A DNA stretch of 64,000 nucleotides, from positions 62,001 to 126,000 of the forward strand of contig CAVSDF010000008.1 of the NCBI GenBank assembly GCA_963726715.1, read 5' to 3'. The translations under genes and the position numbers were made by a program. This document shows, one piece after another, positions 30,258-38,640 of the stretch. Within the stretch, counting starts at the first letter, position 1, and every line of letters starts with the position of its first letter. The stretch is from CAVSDF01 sp963726715 (GTDB lineage Bacteria; Bacteroidota; Rhodothermia; Rhodothermales; BA12). Under the pieces are notes generated by a model that did no database searches, was not told the origin of the DNA, and saw only the letters and a program-made list of their open reading frames with translations.

Positions 30258-30824
30258 ATGGATGTCTCCTACGCCCTGTTCGGCAGCTTCGGCGCCCTCG
30301 GCCGCACCGTGCTCGTCGGCGTGCTCGGGTACGCGGCGCTCGTCGCGGTGCTGCGCGTGTCGGGGCGGCGGACGCTGTCGAAGATGAACGCCTTCGACCT
30401 CGTGGTCACGGTCGCGCTCGGCTCGATTCTCGCCTCGATGCTGCTCAGCAAGGACGTGTCGCTCGCGCAGGGCGTGCTCGCGGTGGCGGTGCTGATCGGC
30501 CTGCAATTCGTCATCACGTGGACGAGCGTGCGCGTGCTGTGGGTGCGGGGCGTGGTGACGGGCGAGCCGGTGCTGCTCGTCCACCGCGGCCTGTTTCTCG
30601 AATCGGCGATGCAGCGCGCGCGCGTCCATCCCGAAGACGTCCTCTCGGCCATTCGCGCCCAGGGCATTCTGTCGCTCGGTGACGCAGAAGCGGTCGTTCT
30701 GGAAACCGACGGCTCGTTCAGCGTCGTCAAGCGAGGCGATGATGGCGCCGTCCCCCTCGGCGCCTCCAGCCTGCGCGGCGTGCCGGGCGCCGACGGTACA
30801 GGGGTGGGCGATGCGGGGCGGTGA
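30258..30824 (+). CDS. DUF421 (YetF-like) membrane protein
   Basis: 188 residues. Three N-terminal membrane segments precede a cytoplasmic domain. The DUF421 signature is clear: LRVSGRRTLSKMNAFDLVVTVALGSILASMLL (residues about 32-63), then LVHRGLFLESAMQRARVHPEDVLSAIRAQGI. Family members include the sporulation and germination membrane proteins YetF/YdfR; their biochemical role is unsettled. The end is a low-complexity Gly/Asp tail. No operon partner is evident. Confidence 0.9.
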   Translation: MDVSYALFGSFGALGRTVLVGVLGYAALVAVLRVSGRRTLSKMNAFDLVVTVALGSILASMLLSKDVSLAQGVLAVAVLIGLQFVITWTSVRVLWVRGVVTGEPVLLVHRGLFLESAMQRARVHPEDVLSAIRAQGILSLGDAEAVVLETDGSFSVVKRGDDGAVPLGASSLRGVPGADGTGVGDAGR

Positions 30825-31077
30825 GCCGGTCCCTGCGGGCGCAAATGGTGACGGCGCCTTGACGCAGCGAGGCGGAGGCCGTATCGTGAGCGGGCAGGCG
30901 CACGTGGGTCCCTTCGGCGCGCCGACGATTTCTGTTTTCCGTGTCCGTCCCCCCGGCGTCGTGGTTTCCCCCCTCCGAGACGACTGGAGCGCTGCTCCGT
31001 TGACGCTCCCGCGCGCGCCGGTGCCCCGCACCGAGTTCCGCGCTGCGTCTCCCGAGCGCGCCGCAGTAGCGGGCCGA

Positions 31078-31356
31078 ATGGCCGCGCCCGCGCAGATCGT
31101 GGAGCCGGTGCCCGATGCCGCCGTGGCCGTCGCGGGGGCGGTGACGTGCCGGGGCGTGACGGCGAAAGGATTCCCGTGCACCCGCGACGCGACCGTCGGG
31201 CGGTACTGCGAGACGTGCATCCGGCGGCAGACGCCCGTGCGCAGGCCCTCGCTCGCGCGGGTCTCGCCGCTCGGCGCGGTGCTCGTCATCGCGTTCGTCT
31301 ACACGATCTACAAGCTCGTGACGACGGGTGTTTACCTGCGGATGTTCGACTTCTGA
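31078..31356 (+). CDS. Small Cys-motif membrane protein (start uncertain)
   Basis: 92 residues from the ATG at 31078; the frame is open about 400 nt further up, so a GTG/TTG start upstream is possible. The core TCRGVTAKGFPCTRDATVGRYCETC has four Cys with the spacing of the short DUF5763-like zinc motif. It is followed by one membrane segment (LGAVLVIAFVYTIYKLVTTG). It may be a membrane-tethered zinc ribbon. The family call is tentative. Confidence 0.6.
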   Translation: MAAPAQIVEPVPDAAVAVAGAVTCRGVTAKGFPCTRDATVGRYCETCIRRQTPVRRPSLARVSPLGAVLVIAFVYTIYKLVTTGVYLRMFDF

Positions 31357-31374
31357 GGCGCCGGGCGCAGGCGC

Positions 31375-31647
31375 TCAGGGCGCCTCGGTGTCGGCCGGTG
31401 GCGGGGGTGCGGTGGGCAGGCGGCGGTCGTCGGCGGGGCGCTCGGCGTCGGTGTAGAGGAAGCGTCCGCGGCCTTCCTCGCCTTCGCCCGGCGCCTGAAT
31501 TCCGCGGTTGCGGAGCTCGCGGTTCCACGCCTCGCCGCGCCGTCCCTCGCGCACGAGGAAGCGGTACGTGGGCCACAGGAGCGCGATGGCGAGCGCGAAG
31601 AAGCCGACGAGCGTCAGGAAGATGGTGGCGGCGTAGGACTGTTCCAT
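31375..31647 (-). CDS. Small single-span membrane protein, unknown
   Basis: 90 residues. One N-terminal membrane segment (ATIFLTLVGFFALAIALLW) is followed by a charged cytoplasmic helix (RFLVREGRRGEAWNRELRN) and a Pro-rich tail. It converges with the Cys-motif gene, 18 nt between stops. No family recognised. Upstream it is divergent from the VPS10-like gene. Confidence 0.6.
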   Translation of the reverse strand: MEQSYAATIFLTLVGFFALAIALLWPTYRFLVREGRRGEAWNRELRNRGIQAPGEGEEGRGRFLYTDAERPADDRRLPTAPPPPADTEAP

Positions 31648-31812
31648 CGGAGCGGGGCGCCTGTGCGGCGCGAAGACGTGGCGGCAACGCGTGATGTGGT
31701 GTGGGGATCGGGGAGGGTGTGCCGTTGACGGGGTGTCGTTTGTCGTCGGGCGATGATCGTGCGCCGGTGGCGGATGGCGATGCAGGATGGCGGGGCGGTG
31801 GTGCGCGCGACG

Positions 31813-31844
31813 TTGGCGCGCGGGTGGGGAAGGGCGTAACCTTC
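31813..31844 (+). promoter_or_regulatory. Promoter of the VPS10-like gene
   Basis: TTG at 31813-31815, 21 nt, TAACCTTC at 31837-31844, ending 43 nt before the ATG. Same spacing as the NSS promoter. The part of the gap nearer the minus-strand gene is G/T-rich on the plus strand (GTGGTGTGGGG, TCGTTTGTCGTC), like a module left arm. Confidence 0.5.
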
Positions 31845-31887
31845 ACGCGGTCTCTGCCTCCTCGCCCCGGTCCCCACCGCTCTGCCC

Positions 31888-34800
31888 ATGCCTGCTCGCT
31901 CCGCCCGTTTTGCCGCCGCCCTCGCCACCGCCACGCTCCTCGCCGCGCCGTCCGTGCTCGCGCAGCGCGACGCGTCACGGATGGAGCGGAATCCTCGCGC
32001 CGTCGCGGCCGCCGAGGCGCCATATGGCATCGAGCCGGAGGCGTTCGATACGGCGTTCGCGTCGTCGTGGCTGCGGTTTCGCGGCATCGGACCGCACCGC
32101 GGCGGACGCGTGGCGGCGGTGACGGGCGTGCCGAACTCGGCGACGACCTACTACATGGGCGCGACCGGCGGTGGCGTCTGGAAGACCGTCGATGGCGGCT
32201 CGACGTGGGCCAACGTCTCCGACGGCTTCTTCGGCGGCTCGATCGGCAGCGTCGCGGTCTCCGAGAGCGACCCGAACGTCGTCTACGTCGGCGGCGGCGA
32301 GGTGACGGTGCGCGGGAATGTGTCGCAGGGGACCGGCGTCTACAAGTCGGAGGACGCCGGGCGGTCGTGGCGGCCGATCGGCCTCGCGCAGAGCAAGATC
32401 GTGCCGCGCATCCGCGTCCACCCGCGCGACGCCGATGTGGCGTATGCGTGCGTGCTCGGCGATCTGTTCAAATCCAGCAGCGAACGCGGCGTGTACCGCA
32501 CCACCGATGGCGGCGGGTCGTGGGAGCGCGTCAAGCATGTGAACGACGACGCGGGCTGCTTCGACCTCCACTTCGACCCCTCCAACCCGCGGACGCTCTA
32601 CGCCTCGTTCTGGCGCGTCCGCCGGACGCCGTACAGCCTCGAGTCCGGCGGCGAGGGATCGTCGATGTGGCGCTCCGACGACGGCGGCGTGACGTGGCGT
32701 GACCTGACGGCGGCGCCGGGAATGCCGCGCGGGACGGTCGGCGTGATCGGCCTCGCGGTGTCGCCCGCCAACCCCGACCGCGTCTGGGCGCAGGTCGAGC
32801 ACGCAAACGGCGGCCTCTTCCGCTCCGACGACCGCGGCGCCTCGTGGCGGCGCATCAACGAGGACCGCAATCTGCGGCAGCGCGCGTGGTACTACAGCCG
32901 CATGACCGCCGACCCGGTCGACGAAGACGTGGTCTATGGCCTCAACGTCAACCTGTGGAAGTCGAAGGACGGCGGGCGCACGTTCTCGCCGATTGGCTCC
33001 GTCGGCCACGGCGACACGCACGATCTGTGGATCGCCCCGAACGACCCGAGCCGCATGATCCTCGGCGACGATGGCGGGGCGGAGGTCACCTTCGACGGTG
33101 GCGAGAACTGGTCGACACTCCTCAACCAGCCGACGGCGCAGTTCTACCGCGTCACCACCGACGACGTGTTTCCGTACCGCATCTACGCGGCGCAGCAGGA
33201 CAACTCGACCGTCCGCATCCGCCACCGCAGCGACGGCGGGTCGATCTCCGACCGCGACTGGGAGCCGACGGCGGGCGGCGAGTCGGGCTGGATCGCGCCG
33301 ACGCCAGGCAATCCGGATGTCGTCTTCGGCGGCTCGTACGGTGGCTACCTGACGCGCCTCGACCACAAGACCGGGCAGGAGCGCGACATCAACCCGTGGC
33401 CGGACAACCCGATGGGCCACGGCGCGGCGACGATCAAGGAGCGTTTCCAGTGGAATTTCCCGATCGTCTTCTCGCGCCACACCACGCCGGGCCAGCCGCG
33501 CCGTCTCTACGCCGCGAGCCAGAACCTCTTCGCCACCACGAACGAGGGCCAGACGTGGACGCGGATGTCGCCCGACCTGACGCGCAACGACACGACGCGG
33601 ATGCGCCCGTCGGGCGGGCCGATCACCAAAGACAACACGTCGGTCGAGTACTACGGGACGATCTTCGCACTCGCGGAAGGCTCGGAGCCGGGCGTGATCT
33701 GGACGGGAAGTGACGACGGGCGCGTCTTCATCACCCGAAACGACGGCGGCACGTGGGCCGACGTGACGCCGCGCGCGATGCCCGACTGGGCGCTCGTGAA
33801 CAGCATCGAGGCGGACCCGCACCGCGCGGGCGGCCTCTACGTCGCCGCGACGCGCTACAAGGACGGCGACGAGCGCCCGTACCTCTTCCACACGTCAGAT
33901 TACGGGCGCACGTGGCGGACGATCACGCGCGGCATCGCGCCGACGCACTTCACGCGCGTCATTCGCGCCGACCCCGAGCGCCGCGGCCTCCTCTTCGCCG
34001 GCACCGAGCGCGGCCTGTACGTCTCGACCGACGACGGCGAGACGTGGCGCAGTTTCCAGCAGAACCTGCCGCTCGTGCCCGTCACCGACCTCGCGATCAA
34101 GGACGGCGACCTGATCGTGGCGACGCAGGGCCGGAGCCTCTGGGTGCTCGACGACCTGACGCCGCTGCGCCGCTACGAAACCGCGCGCCCGCAGACCGGC
34201 ATGGCCCTCGTCGCGCCGACGCCCGCGATGCGCGTCGGCGGCGGGCAGTCGCCGCCCTCGCGGACGGCGGGGCAGAACGCGCCGTCGGGCGTCGTGCTGC
34301 GCTACTGGCTGCCCTCGGCGCCCGACTCGTCGGCGCTGCGGATGGTGCTCACCGATGCCTCCGGCGCCACCGTGGCGACCGTGACGCCCAAGACCGAGCG
34401 CGCGCCGCTGTCGGCCCGCGCGGGCGCCAACACGTACGTCTGGCCGATGCGCCTCGACGGCGCGACGACCTTCCCCGGCCTCATCCTCTGGGGCGGCGGG
34501 ATGCAGGGGCCGCGCGCGCTCCCCGGCGCGTACCGCGCGCGGCTCGTGAGCGGCAAGGGCGCGGCGAAGGACTCGGTCGAGGTGCCGTTCGAGATCGTCG
34601 CCGACCCGCGCGCCGGAGCGACTGAGGCCGATTACGCCGCGCAGGCCGCCTTCCTCAACGCCGTTCGCGACAAGATCAGCGAGACGCACCGCGCCATCGT
34701 GCGCATCCGCAACGTCCGCGAGCAGGTGGCGTCGGTGAGCGCGCGGCTGCCCGCCGGGGCCGCGTCGGACAGCGTGAAGGCGCAGGGGCGGCGGATGCTG

Positions 34801-35097
34801 CGGGCGATGACGGAGGTCGAGGAGGCGCTCTACCAGACGAAGAACCGCGCCGGGCAGGACCCGCTCAACTACCCGATCCGCCTGAACAACCGCCTGAGCG
34901 GCCTCGTCGGCAGCGCCAGCCAGGGCGATTTCCGCCCGACCGACCAGCAGGAGGCCGTCCGCGCCGAGGTCACCGCCCTCATCGACGCCCAACTCGCGCG
35001 CCTCGCCTCGCTCGTCTCGACCGATCTCGCCGCCTACAACGCCGCGGTCCGCGCCCTCGCCCTCGACGCCGTCGTCGTCAAACCCGAGCCGAAGTGA
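31888..35097 (+). CDS. Exported VPS10/sortilin-like beta-propeller protein
   Basis: 1,069 residues with a cleavable signal peptide ending SVLAQ. Many BNR/Asp-box repeats are visible: TVDGGSTWANV, SEDAGRSW, SDDGGVTW, SDDRGASW, STDDGETWRSF, which build one or two large beta-propellers up to about residue 760. The C-terminal third has an Ig-like strand region and a helical part (KISETHRAIVRIRNVREQ). Such proteins are often labelled glycosyl hydrolase, but no sialidase catalytic set was identified. Sortilin-like binding or a peptidase-linked role is more likely. The last codons overlap the next gene's GTG start. Confidence 0.88.
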   Translation: MPARSARFAAALATATLLAAPSVLAQRDASRMERNPRAVAAAEAPYGIEPEAFDTAFASSWLRFRGIGPHRGGRVAAVTGVPNSATTYYMGATGGGVWKTVDGGSTWANVSDGFFGGSIGSVAVSESDPNVVYVGGGEVTVRGNVSQGTGVYKSEDAGRSWRPIGLAQSKIVPRIRVHPRDADVAYACVLGDLFKSSSERGVYRTTDGGGSWERVKHVNDDAGCFDLHFDPSNPRTLYASFWRVRRTPYSLESGGEGSSMWRSDDGGVTWRDLTAAPGMPRGTVGVIGLAVSPANPDRVWAQVEHANGGLFRSDDRGASWRRINEDRNLRQRAWYYSRMTADPVDEDVVYGLNVNLWKSKDGGRTFSPIGSVGHGDTHDLWIAPNDPSRMILGDDGGAEVTFDGGENWSTLLNQPTAQFYRVTTDDVFPYRIYAAQQDNSTVRIRHRSDGGSISDRDWEPTAGGESGWIAPTPGNPDVVFGGSYGGYLTRLDHKTGQERDINPWPDNPMGHGAATIKERFQWNFPIVFSRHTTPGQPRRLYAASQNLFATTNEGQTWTRMSPDLTRNDTTRMRPSGGPITKDNTSVEYYGTIFALAEGSEPGVIWTGSDDGRVFITRNDGGTWADVTPRAMPDWALVNSIEADPHRAGGLYVAATRYKDGDERPYLFHTSDYGRTWRTITRGIAPTHFTRVIRADPERRGLLFAGTERGLYVSTDDGETWRSFQQNLPLVPVTDLAIKDGDLIVATQGRSLWVLDDLTPLRRYETARPQTGMALVAPTPAMRVGGGQSPPSRTAGQNAPSGVVLRYWLPSAPDSSALRMVLTDASGATVATVTPKTERAPLSARAGANTYVWPMRLDGATTFPGLILWGGGMQGPRALPGAYRARLVSGKGAAKDSVEVPFEIVADPRAGATEADYAAQAAFLNAVRDKISETHRAIVRIRNVREQVASVSARLPAGAASDSVKAQGRRMLRAMTEVEEALYQTKNRAGQDPLNYPIRLNNRLSGLVGSASQGDFRPTDQQEAVRAEVTALIDAQLARLASLVSTDLAAYNAAVRALALDAVVVKPEPK

Positions 35098-35990
35098 CGC
35101 CGCCGGTCGTCCGCCGCCGGTGGCCCGTCTCGCCGGTCGTCGTCGCCGCCCTCGCTCTCGGCGCCTGCCGCGACGTCGCCTGCACGCCCCAGTACGACGC
35201 GCCGCCGTCAGCGGGGACGGACACCTCCGCCGCCCCATCGCCAAGCCGCAGCGGCGCCGCCTTCGACGACAGCACCGCCCTCGCCGCCGGTGATCTGCCC
35301 GCCGCTGACGCGCCATCGCCCGACAGCCTGCCGCTCGGCGCGCGTCCGATGCCCGACGCGCCGGTGACGCCGTCGGTGACGCCGGAGTCGCCTGCGGTTC
35401 GGGCCGCGCGCCGCGACTCGCTCCTCGCCGCCGCGCCGCGCGTGCCGGTGCCCGCCGGGCGGATGCGGACGGCGCAGGCACCCGGAAGCGCGCTCGTCGT
35501 GCCCGTCGTCGGCACCGCGCCCGCCGACATCCCCGACACCTTTGCCGACGCGCGCAGCGAAGGCCGCGTCCACGACGCCGCCGACCTGATGGCGCCGCGC
35601 GGCACGGCGGTCGTCGCCGCCGCCTCCGGGACCGTCGCGCGGCTGTTCGTGAGCGAGCGCGGCGGCCTGACGGTCTACATCCTCAGCGACGTGCCCGCGC
35701 CGGTGCCGGTGGCGCCGCCCGCGCTGCCGGGAGCGGTACCTGTCGTCGTCCCGCCCGACCCGAAGACCGTCCACTACTACGCCCACCTCGACGCCTTCGC
35801 GGCGGGGCTTGCCGCCGGGCAGCGCGTCGCAGCCGGGCAATTTCTCGGCACCGTCGGCGAGACGGGCAACGCGGCGCCCGGCAGCCCGCACCTGCACTTC
35901 GCCGTGTGGATTGCGCCGTCGGCAGCGCGGTTCTGGGACGGTGAGAACGTCAACCCGGCACCACTGCTCTGGGGGACGGTGCGGCGGTGA
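35094..35990 (+). CDS. M23 (LytM) metallopeptidase, paralogue 1
   Basis: 298 residues. The GTG start at 35094 overlaps the upstream stop in a GTGA arrangement, so the two genes are translationally coupled. The N-terminus has a signal peptide with LALGAC as lipobox. A Pro/Ala-rich linker leads to the LytM domain, where HDAAD, HYYAHLD and HLHFAVW supply the zinc ligands and catalytic His. It probably cleaves peptidoglycan cross-bridges or activates amidases. A hydrophobic Pro/Val insertion interrupts the domain before HYYAHLD. Confidence 0.88.
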   Translation: MTPPVVRRRWPVSPVVVAALALGACRDVACTPQYDAPPSAGTDTSAAPSPSRSGAAFDDSTALAAGDLPAADAPSPDSLPLGARPMPDAPVTPSVTPESPAVRAARRDSLLAAAPRVPVPAGRMRTAQAPGSALVVPVVGTAPADIPDTFADARSEGRVHDAADLMAPRGTAVVAAASGTVARLFVSERGGLTVYILSDVPAPVPVAPPALPGAVPVVVPPDPKTVHYYAHLDAFAAGLAAGQRVAAGQFLGTVGETGNAAPGSPHLHFAVWIAPSAARFWDGENVNPAPLLWGTVRR

Positions 35991-36111
35991 TGGGGGATGG
36001 CGGATGGGGCGGCACGAAATCTGCACGGATGTGACGCGCCTGTCCGATCTTGCCGTGTGCGTGTCGTTCCGGGCCTTCGGGCCTGCCGCGCGTCCTCGTT
36101 TCTCCCTGCCG

Positions 36112-37047
36112 ATGTCGTCCGTTCCCGTCTCCGCCGCCCTTGCCGCCGCCGCGCTCCTGCTGACCGGCTGTGCTGCGACGGCGCCCGCCGCCCACACCGG
36201 TCGCGACCGTGCGGGCGAGGTGTGGACCGAAGCACGGGGCGCGCGGGTCGTCGGCGGCACGGCACGGAGGGTGCGCGATTCCGACCTCCGCGCCAGCGCG
36301 GCGCGGCGGCAAGCCGCTTCCGACGGCGACGACCGCCGCGACGATGACGCGGTGACGGTCGTCGCCGAGAGCTACGAGATCTCCACCCGCGCCGTCGCCG
36401 AGACCTCCGCCGACCGCCTCATCGCCGCCGACCTCTTGCGCCTGACGATGCCCGTCGATGGATTCGCGCGCGGGCGGCTCCGCGACACGTTCGCCGCCGA
36501 CCGCGACGGCGGCGTGCGGCGCCACAACGCCATCGACCTCGGCGCCCCGACCGGCACGCCCGTCCTCGCCGCCGCGCCGGGCACCGTCCGCAAGATCCAC
36601 ACCAGCACCAAGGGCGGGCAGACCGTCTACGTCCTCGGGCGCGACGGGCGCACGGTCTTCTACTACGCGCACCTGAGCCGCTACGCGCCGGGCCTCCGCG
36701 AGGGACAGCGCCTCGCCGCAGGTGACCGCATCGGCGACGTCGGCGCGACGGGCAACGCGCAGGGCGCGCACCTGCACTTCGCCATCTGGAAATCGCCGTC
36801 GGCGGATGCGTTCTGGAGCGGCGCGGCCCTCAATCCCTACCCCTACCTCCGCGGCGACATCGCCCCGCCCGCGCCGCTGATCGTCGCCTCACGTCCCATC
36901 GACGTGAACGATGAGCGCCCTCCACTGCGGCCCGCGCCGCCCCGCACCGGGACCGTCCGCGCCGAGCCATCTCCCGCGACGCCGCCTCGCGTCACACCAC
37001 CGTCGGCGCCACAAGCGGCGCCTCTGCCGCGTCGGGGCGGGTGGTGA
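36112..37047 (+). CDS. M23 (LytM) metallopeptidase, paralogue 2
   Basis: 311 residues from MSSVPVSAALAAAALLLTGC, a lipoprotein signal. A charged linker precedes the LytM domain (about residues 115-245) with HNAIDLGAP, FYYAHLSRY and HLHFAIW, so the metal site is complete. It lies 121 nt after paralogue 1. Both share the same motif order, suggesting an old tandem duplication with different linkers. The last 55 residues are Pro-rich and overlap tail-to-tail by 56 nt with the converging gene. Confidence 0.88.
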   Translation: MSSVPVSAALAAAALLLTGCAATAPAAHTGRDRAGEVWTEARGARVVGGTARRVRDSDLRASAARRQAASDGDDRRDDDAVTVVAESYEISTRAVAETSADRLIAADLLRLTMPVDGFARGRLRDTFAADRDGGVRRHNAIDLGAPTGTPVLAAAPGTVRKIHTSTKGGQTVYVLGRDGRTVFYYAHLSRYAPGLREGQRLAAGDRIGDVGATGNAQGAHLHFAIWKSPSADAFWSGAALNPYPYLRGDIAPPAPLIVASRPIDVNDERPPLRPAPPRTGTVRAEPSPATPPRVTPPSAPQAAPLPRRGGW

Positions 37048-37759
37048 GCGGTTCAGGGGGGCTGAAGGACCCGGCAATCGGATGGGCCGCGAGTGGCTCG
37101 GGCGCGTCTTCGCGGTCGGCGACGGAGGCGAGATCGTCGAGGTAGGCCTCGTGGTCGTCGCGCAGGCGCAGCGCCGCCGCCCCGAGCGCGACATCGGCCG
37201 CGAACACCAGCGTCGCCGCGCCGATACCGACGTTCAGGTCCACCGTGCCGGGGGACGCGAGTCCGATCCACGCGGCGAACGCGGCGAGCAGCACGACGCC
37301 CTCGACGAGCACCGGCGGCGTCGGGGCATAGAGCGCCGCGAGGCGCCGTCGACGCTTCGGCGCAGGCGTCGCGCGGGCCACGCCGAGCGCGCGGAGCGCC
37401 ACGCAGGCGCCGTAGACGTGCTGCCGCGAGACGAGGCACCGCCGCAGGACCGCCTCGGGAAGGCGCTGCCGCAGAAAGAGAGCGTCGAGGCGGTAGGCGC
37501 GGTCGAGGCGCCGCGCGTGCCGCATCCGCCCGGCCCGCACCGCCGCGACGGCCCAGAGCGCGACCGCGATGGCGACGTGCGCCGACAGGTTGGGGAGGGC
37601 GAGCGCGACCACAGCAGCGCCCGCGACGATGACGAGGTCGAGTGCGAGCAGGACCGCGAACCGCCCGGCCCGGCGCACGAGGGCCGTCGGGCGCAGGAAG
37701 AGCAGGCCGAACGGCAGGTCCACGGTGGCGGAGAGAAGCGGCGGCAGCAGCAGCGCCAC
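36992..37759 (-). CDS. Multi-span membrane protein, unknown
   Basis: 255 residues. Hydrophobic segments are at about 1-22 and 32-58 (FAVLLALDLVIVAGAAVVALAL), 62-75, and then 150-205 (VEGVVLLAAFAAWIGL, GIGAATLVFAADVALGAAAL). A basic loop (ATPAPKRRRRLAAL) separates them. The C-terminal acidic/Pro tail overlaps the end of the M23 gene by 56 nt. Nothing in the sequence identifies a function. The hydrophobic pattern makes a real gene likelier than an antisense shadow. Confidence 0.6.
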   Translation of the reverse strand: MALLLPPLLSATVDLPFGLLFLRPTALVRRAGRFAVLLALDLVIVAGAAVVALALPNLSAHVAIAVALWAVAAVRAGRMRHARRLDRAYRLDALFLRQRLPEAVLRRCLVSRQHVYGACVALRALGVARATPAPKRRRRLAALYAPTPPVLVEGVVLLAAFAAWIGLASPGTVDLNVGIGAATLVFAADVALGAAALRLRDDHEAYLDDLASVADREDAPEPLAAHPIAGSFSPPEPLTTRPDAAEAPLVAPTVV

Positions 37760-37864
37760 CGCCCGACGAACCCCCGCCGCAACGGGCGAGTTGCCCGCGC
37801 GGTCGCGGCGCCCCGCCGCGTCTCCCTTGCTTCCGTCGTCGGCGCCGTCCGTCCCCCCGCTGCC

Positions 37865-38525
37865 TTGCGCCCTCGCCTCGCCCTCCTCGCCGCCGTCCTC
37901 CTCGGCCTCTCCGCCGCCGGAGGCTGTCGCGGCCTCCGCCCGGACCGCCCGCCCGGCACCGTCGACGCGCCCGCGTTCGACAGCGCGGGTGCGGCGCGAT
38001 GGGGCGCCGATGCGCTCGCCGGTGGCCCGGAATCCACCGCCCGACGGCTGCGGCGCTTCGGTCTCCCACCCGTCGGCGCCGACAGCGTGCCGCTCGGATG
38101 GGTCGCCGGGCGCTACCCGCTGCGCGCGAGCGAACTCGTCGTCGTGGCGGTCGAAGACGGGGCCGATGCGGCGACGCTCGGCGCGTGGCTCGAACGTCGC
38201 CCGCCTCTCGTCGCGCCTCGCCCCGTGGCGCCTCTACCCCGAACCGACGCTCCTCTTCGCCGCTCTCGGCCCCGATTCGGGTGATGGCATCGACGGCCTG
38301 CGCCGCCGCGCGCTCTGGGCGCCCGACTCGGTGCGCGCTGTCGTGTGGATCGGCTCGGGCAGCGGGGATGAGGCCGCCGCGGCCGCTGCGAGGTGGGGCG
38401 CGCGCTTCGTCGCCGTGGATGCGACGGGTACGGTCGGTGGACGGTCGGCGCGTCTTTTCGAGGCCGTGCGGAGCCAGGCGTGGGGGCTTGGCGCGCCGTC
38501 CGACACGCTCCGCGTAGAGCGATGA
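37865..38525 (+). CDS. Lipoprotein, unknown (one frame break, TTG start)
   Basis: About 219 residues. The TTG at 37865 gives LRPRLALLAAVLLGLSAAGGC, a textbook lipoprotein signal, and no ATG/GTG fits as well. One extra base near 38190-38195 (GGCTCGAACG) breaks the frame. After repair the domain reads through LSSRLAPWRLYPEPTLLFAALG and ends in GLGAPSDTLRVER. The C-terminal part (VVWIGSGSGDEAAAAAARWGARFVAVD) looks like a short alpha/beta unit. No family recognised. It precedes the CHAT gene by 115 nt. Confidence 0.65.
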
Positions 38526-38640
38526 GCGGAGGGGCCGACCGGCCCTGACGGGCCTGAAAAGGCGGACAGACAGGAAAATTGCAAGCCGATCGCAAGAATT
38601 GCGCGAGCAACCGTACTCTCTTTTTACTCCGTCTTCTGCC

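Noticed and set aside
31888..35097. Sialidase/glycosyl hydrolase annotation for the beta-propeller protein
   Set aside because: Asp-box repeats alone do not show activity; no Arg triad or Tyr/Glu catalytic set was identified, so the VPS10/sortilin-like label is safer.
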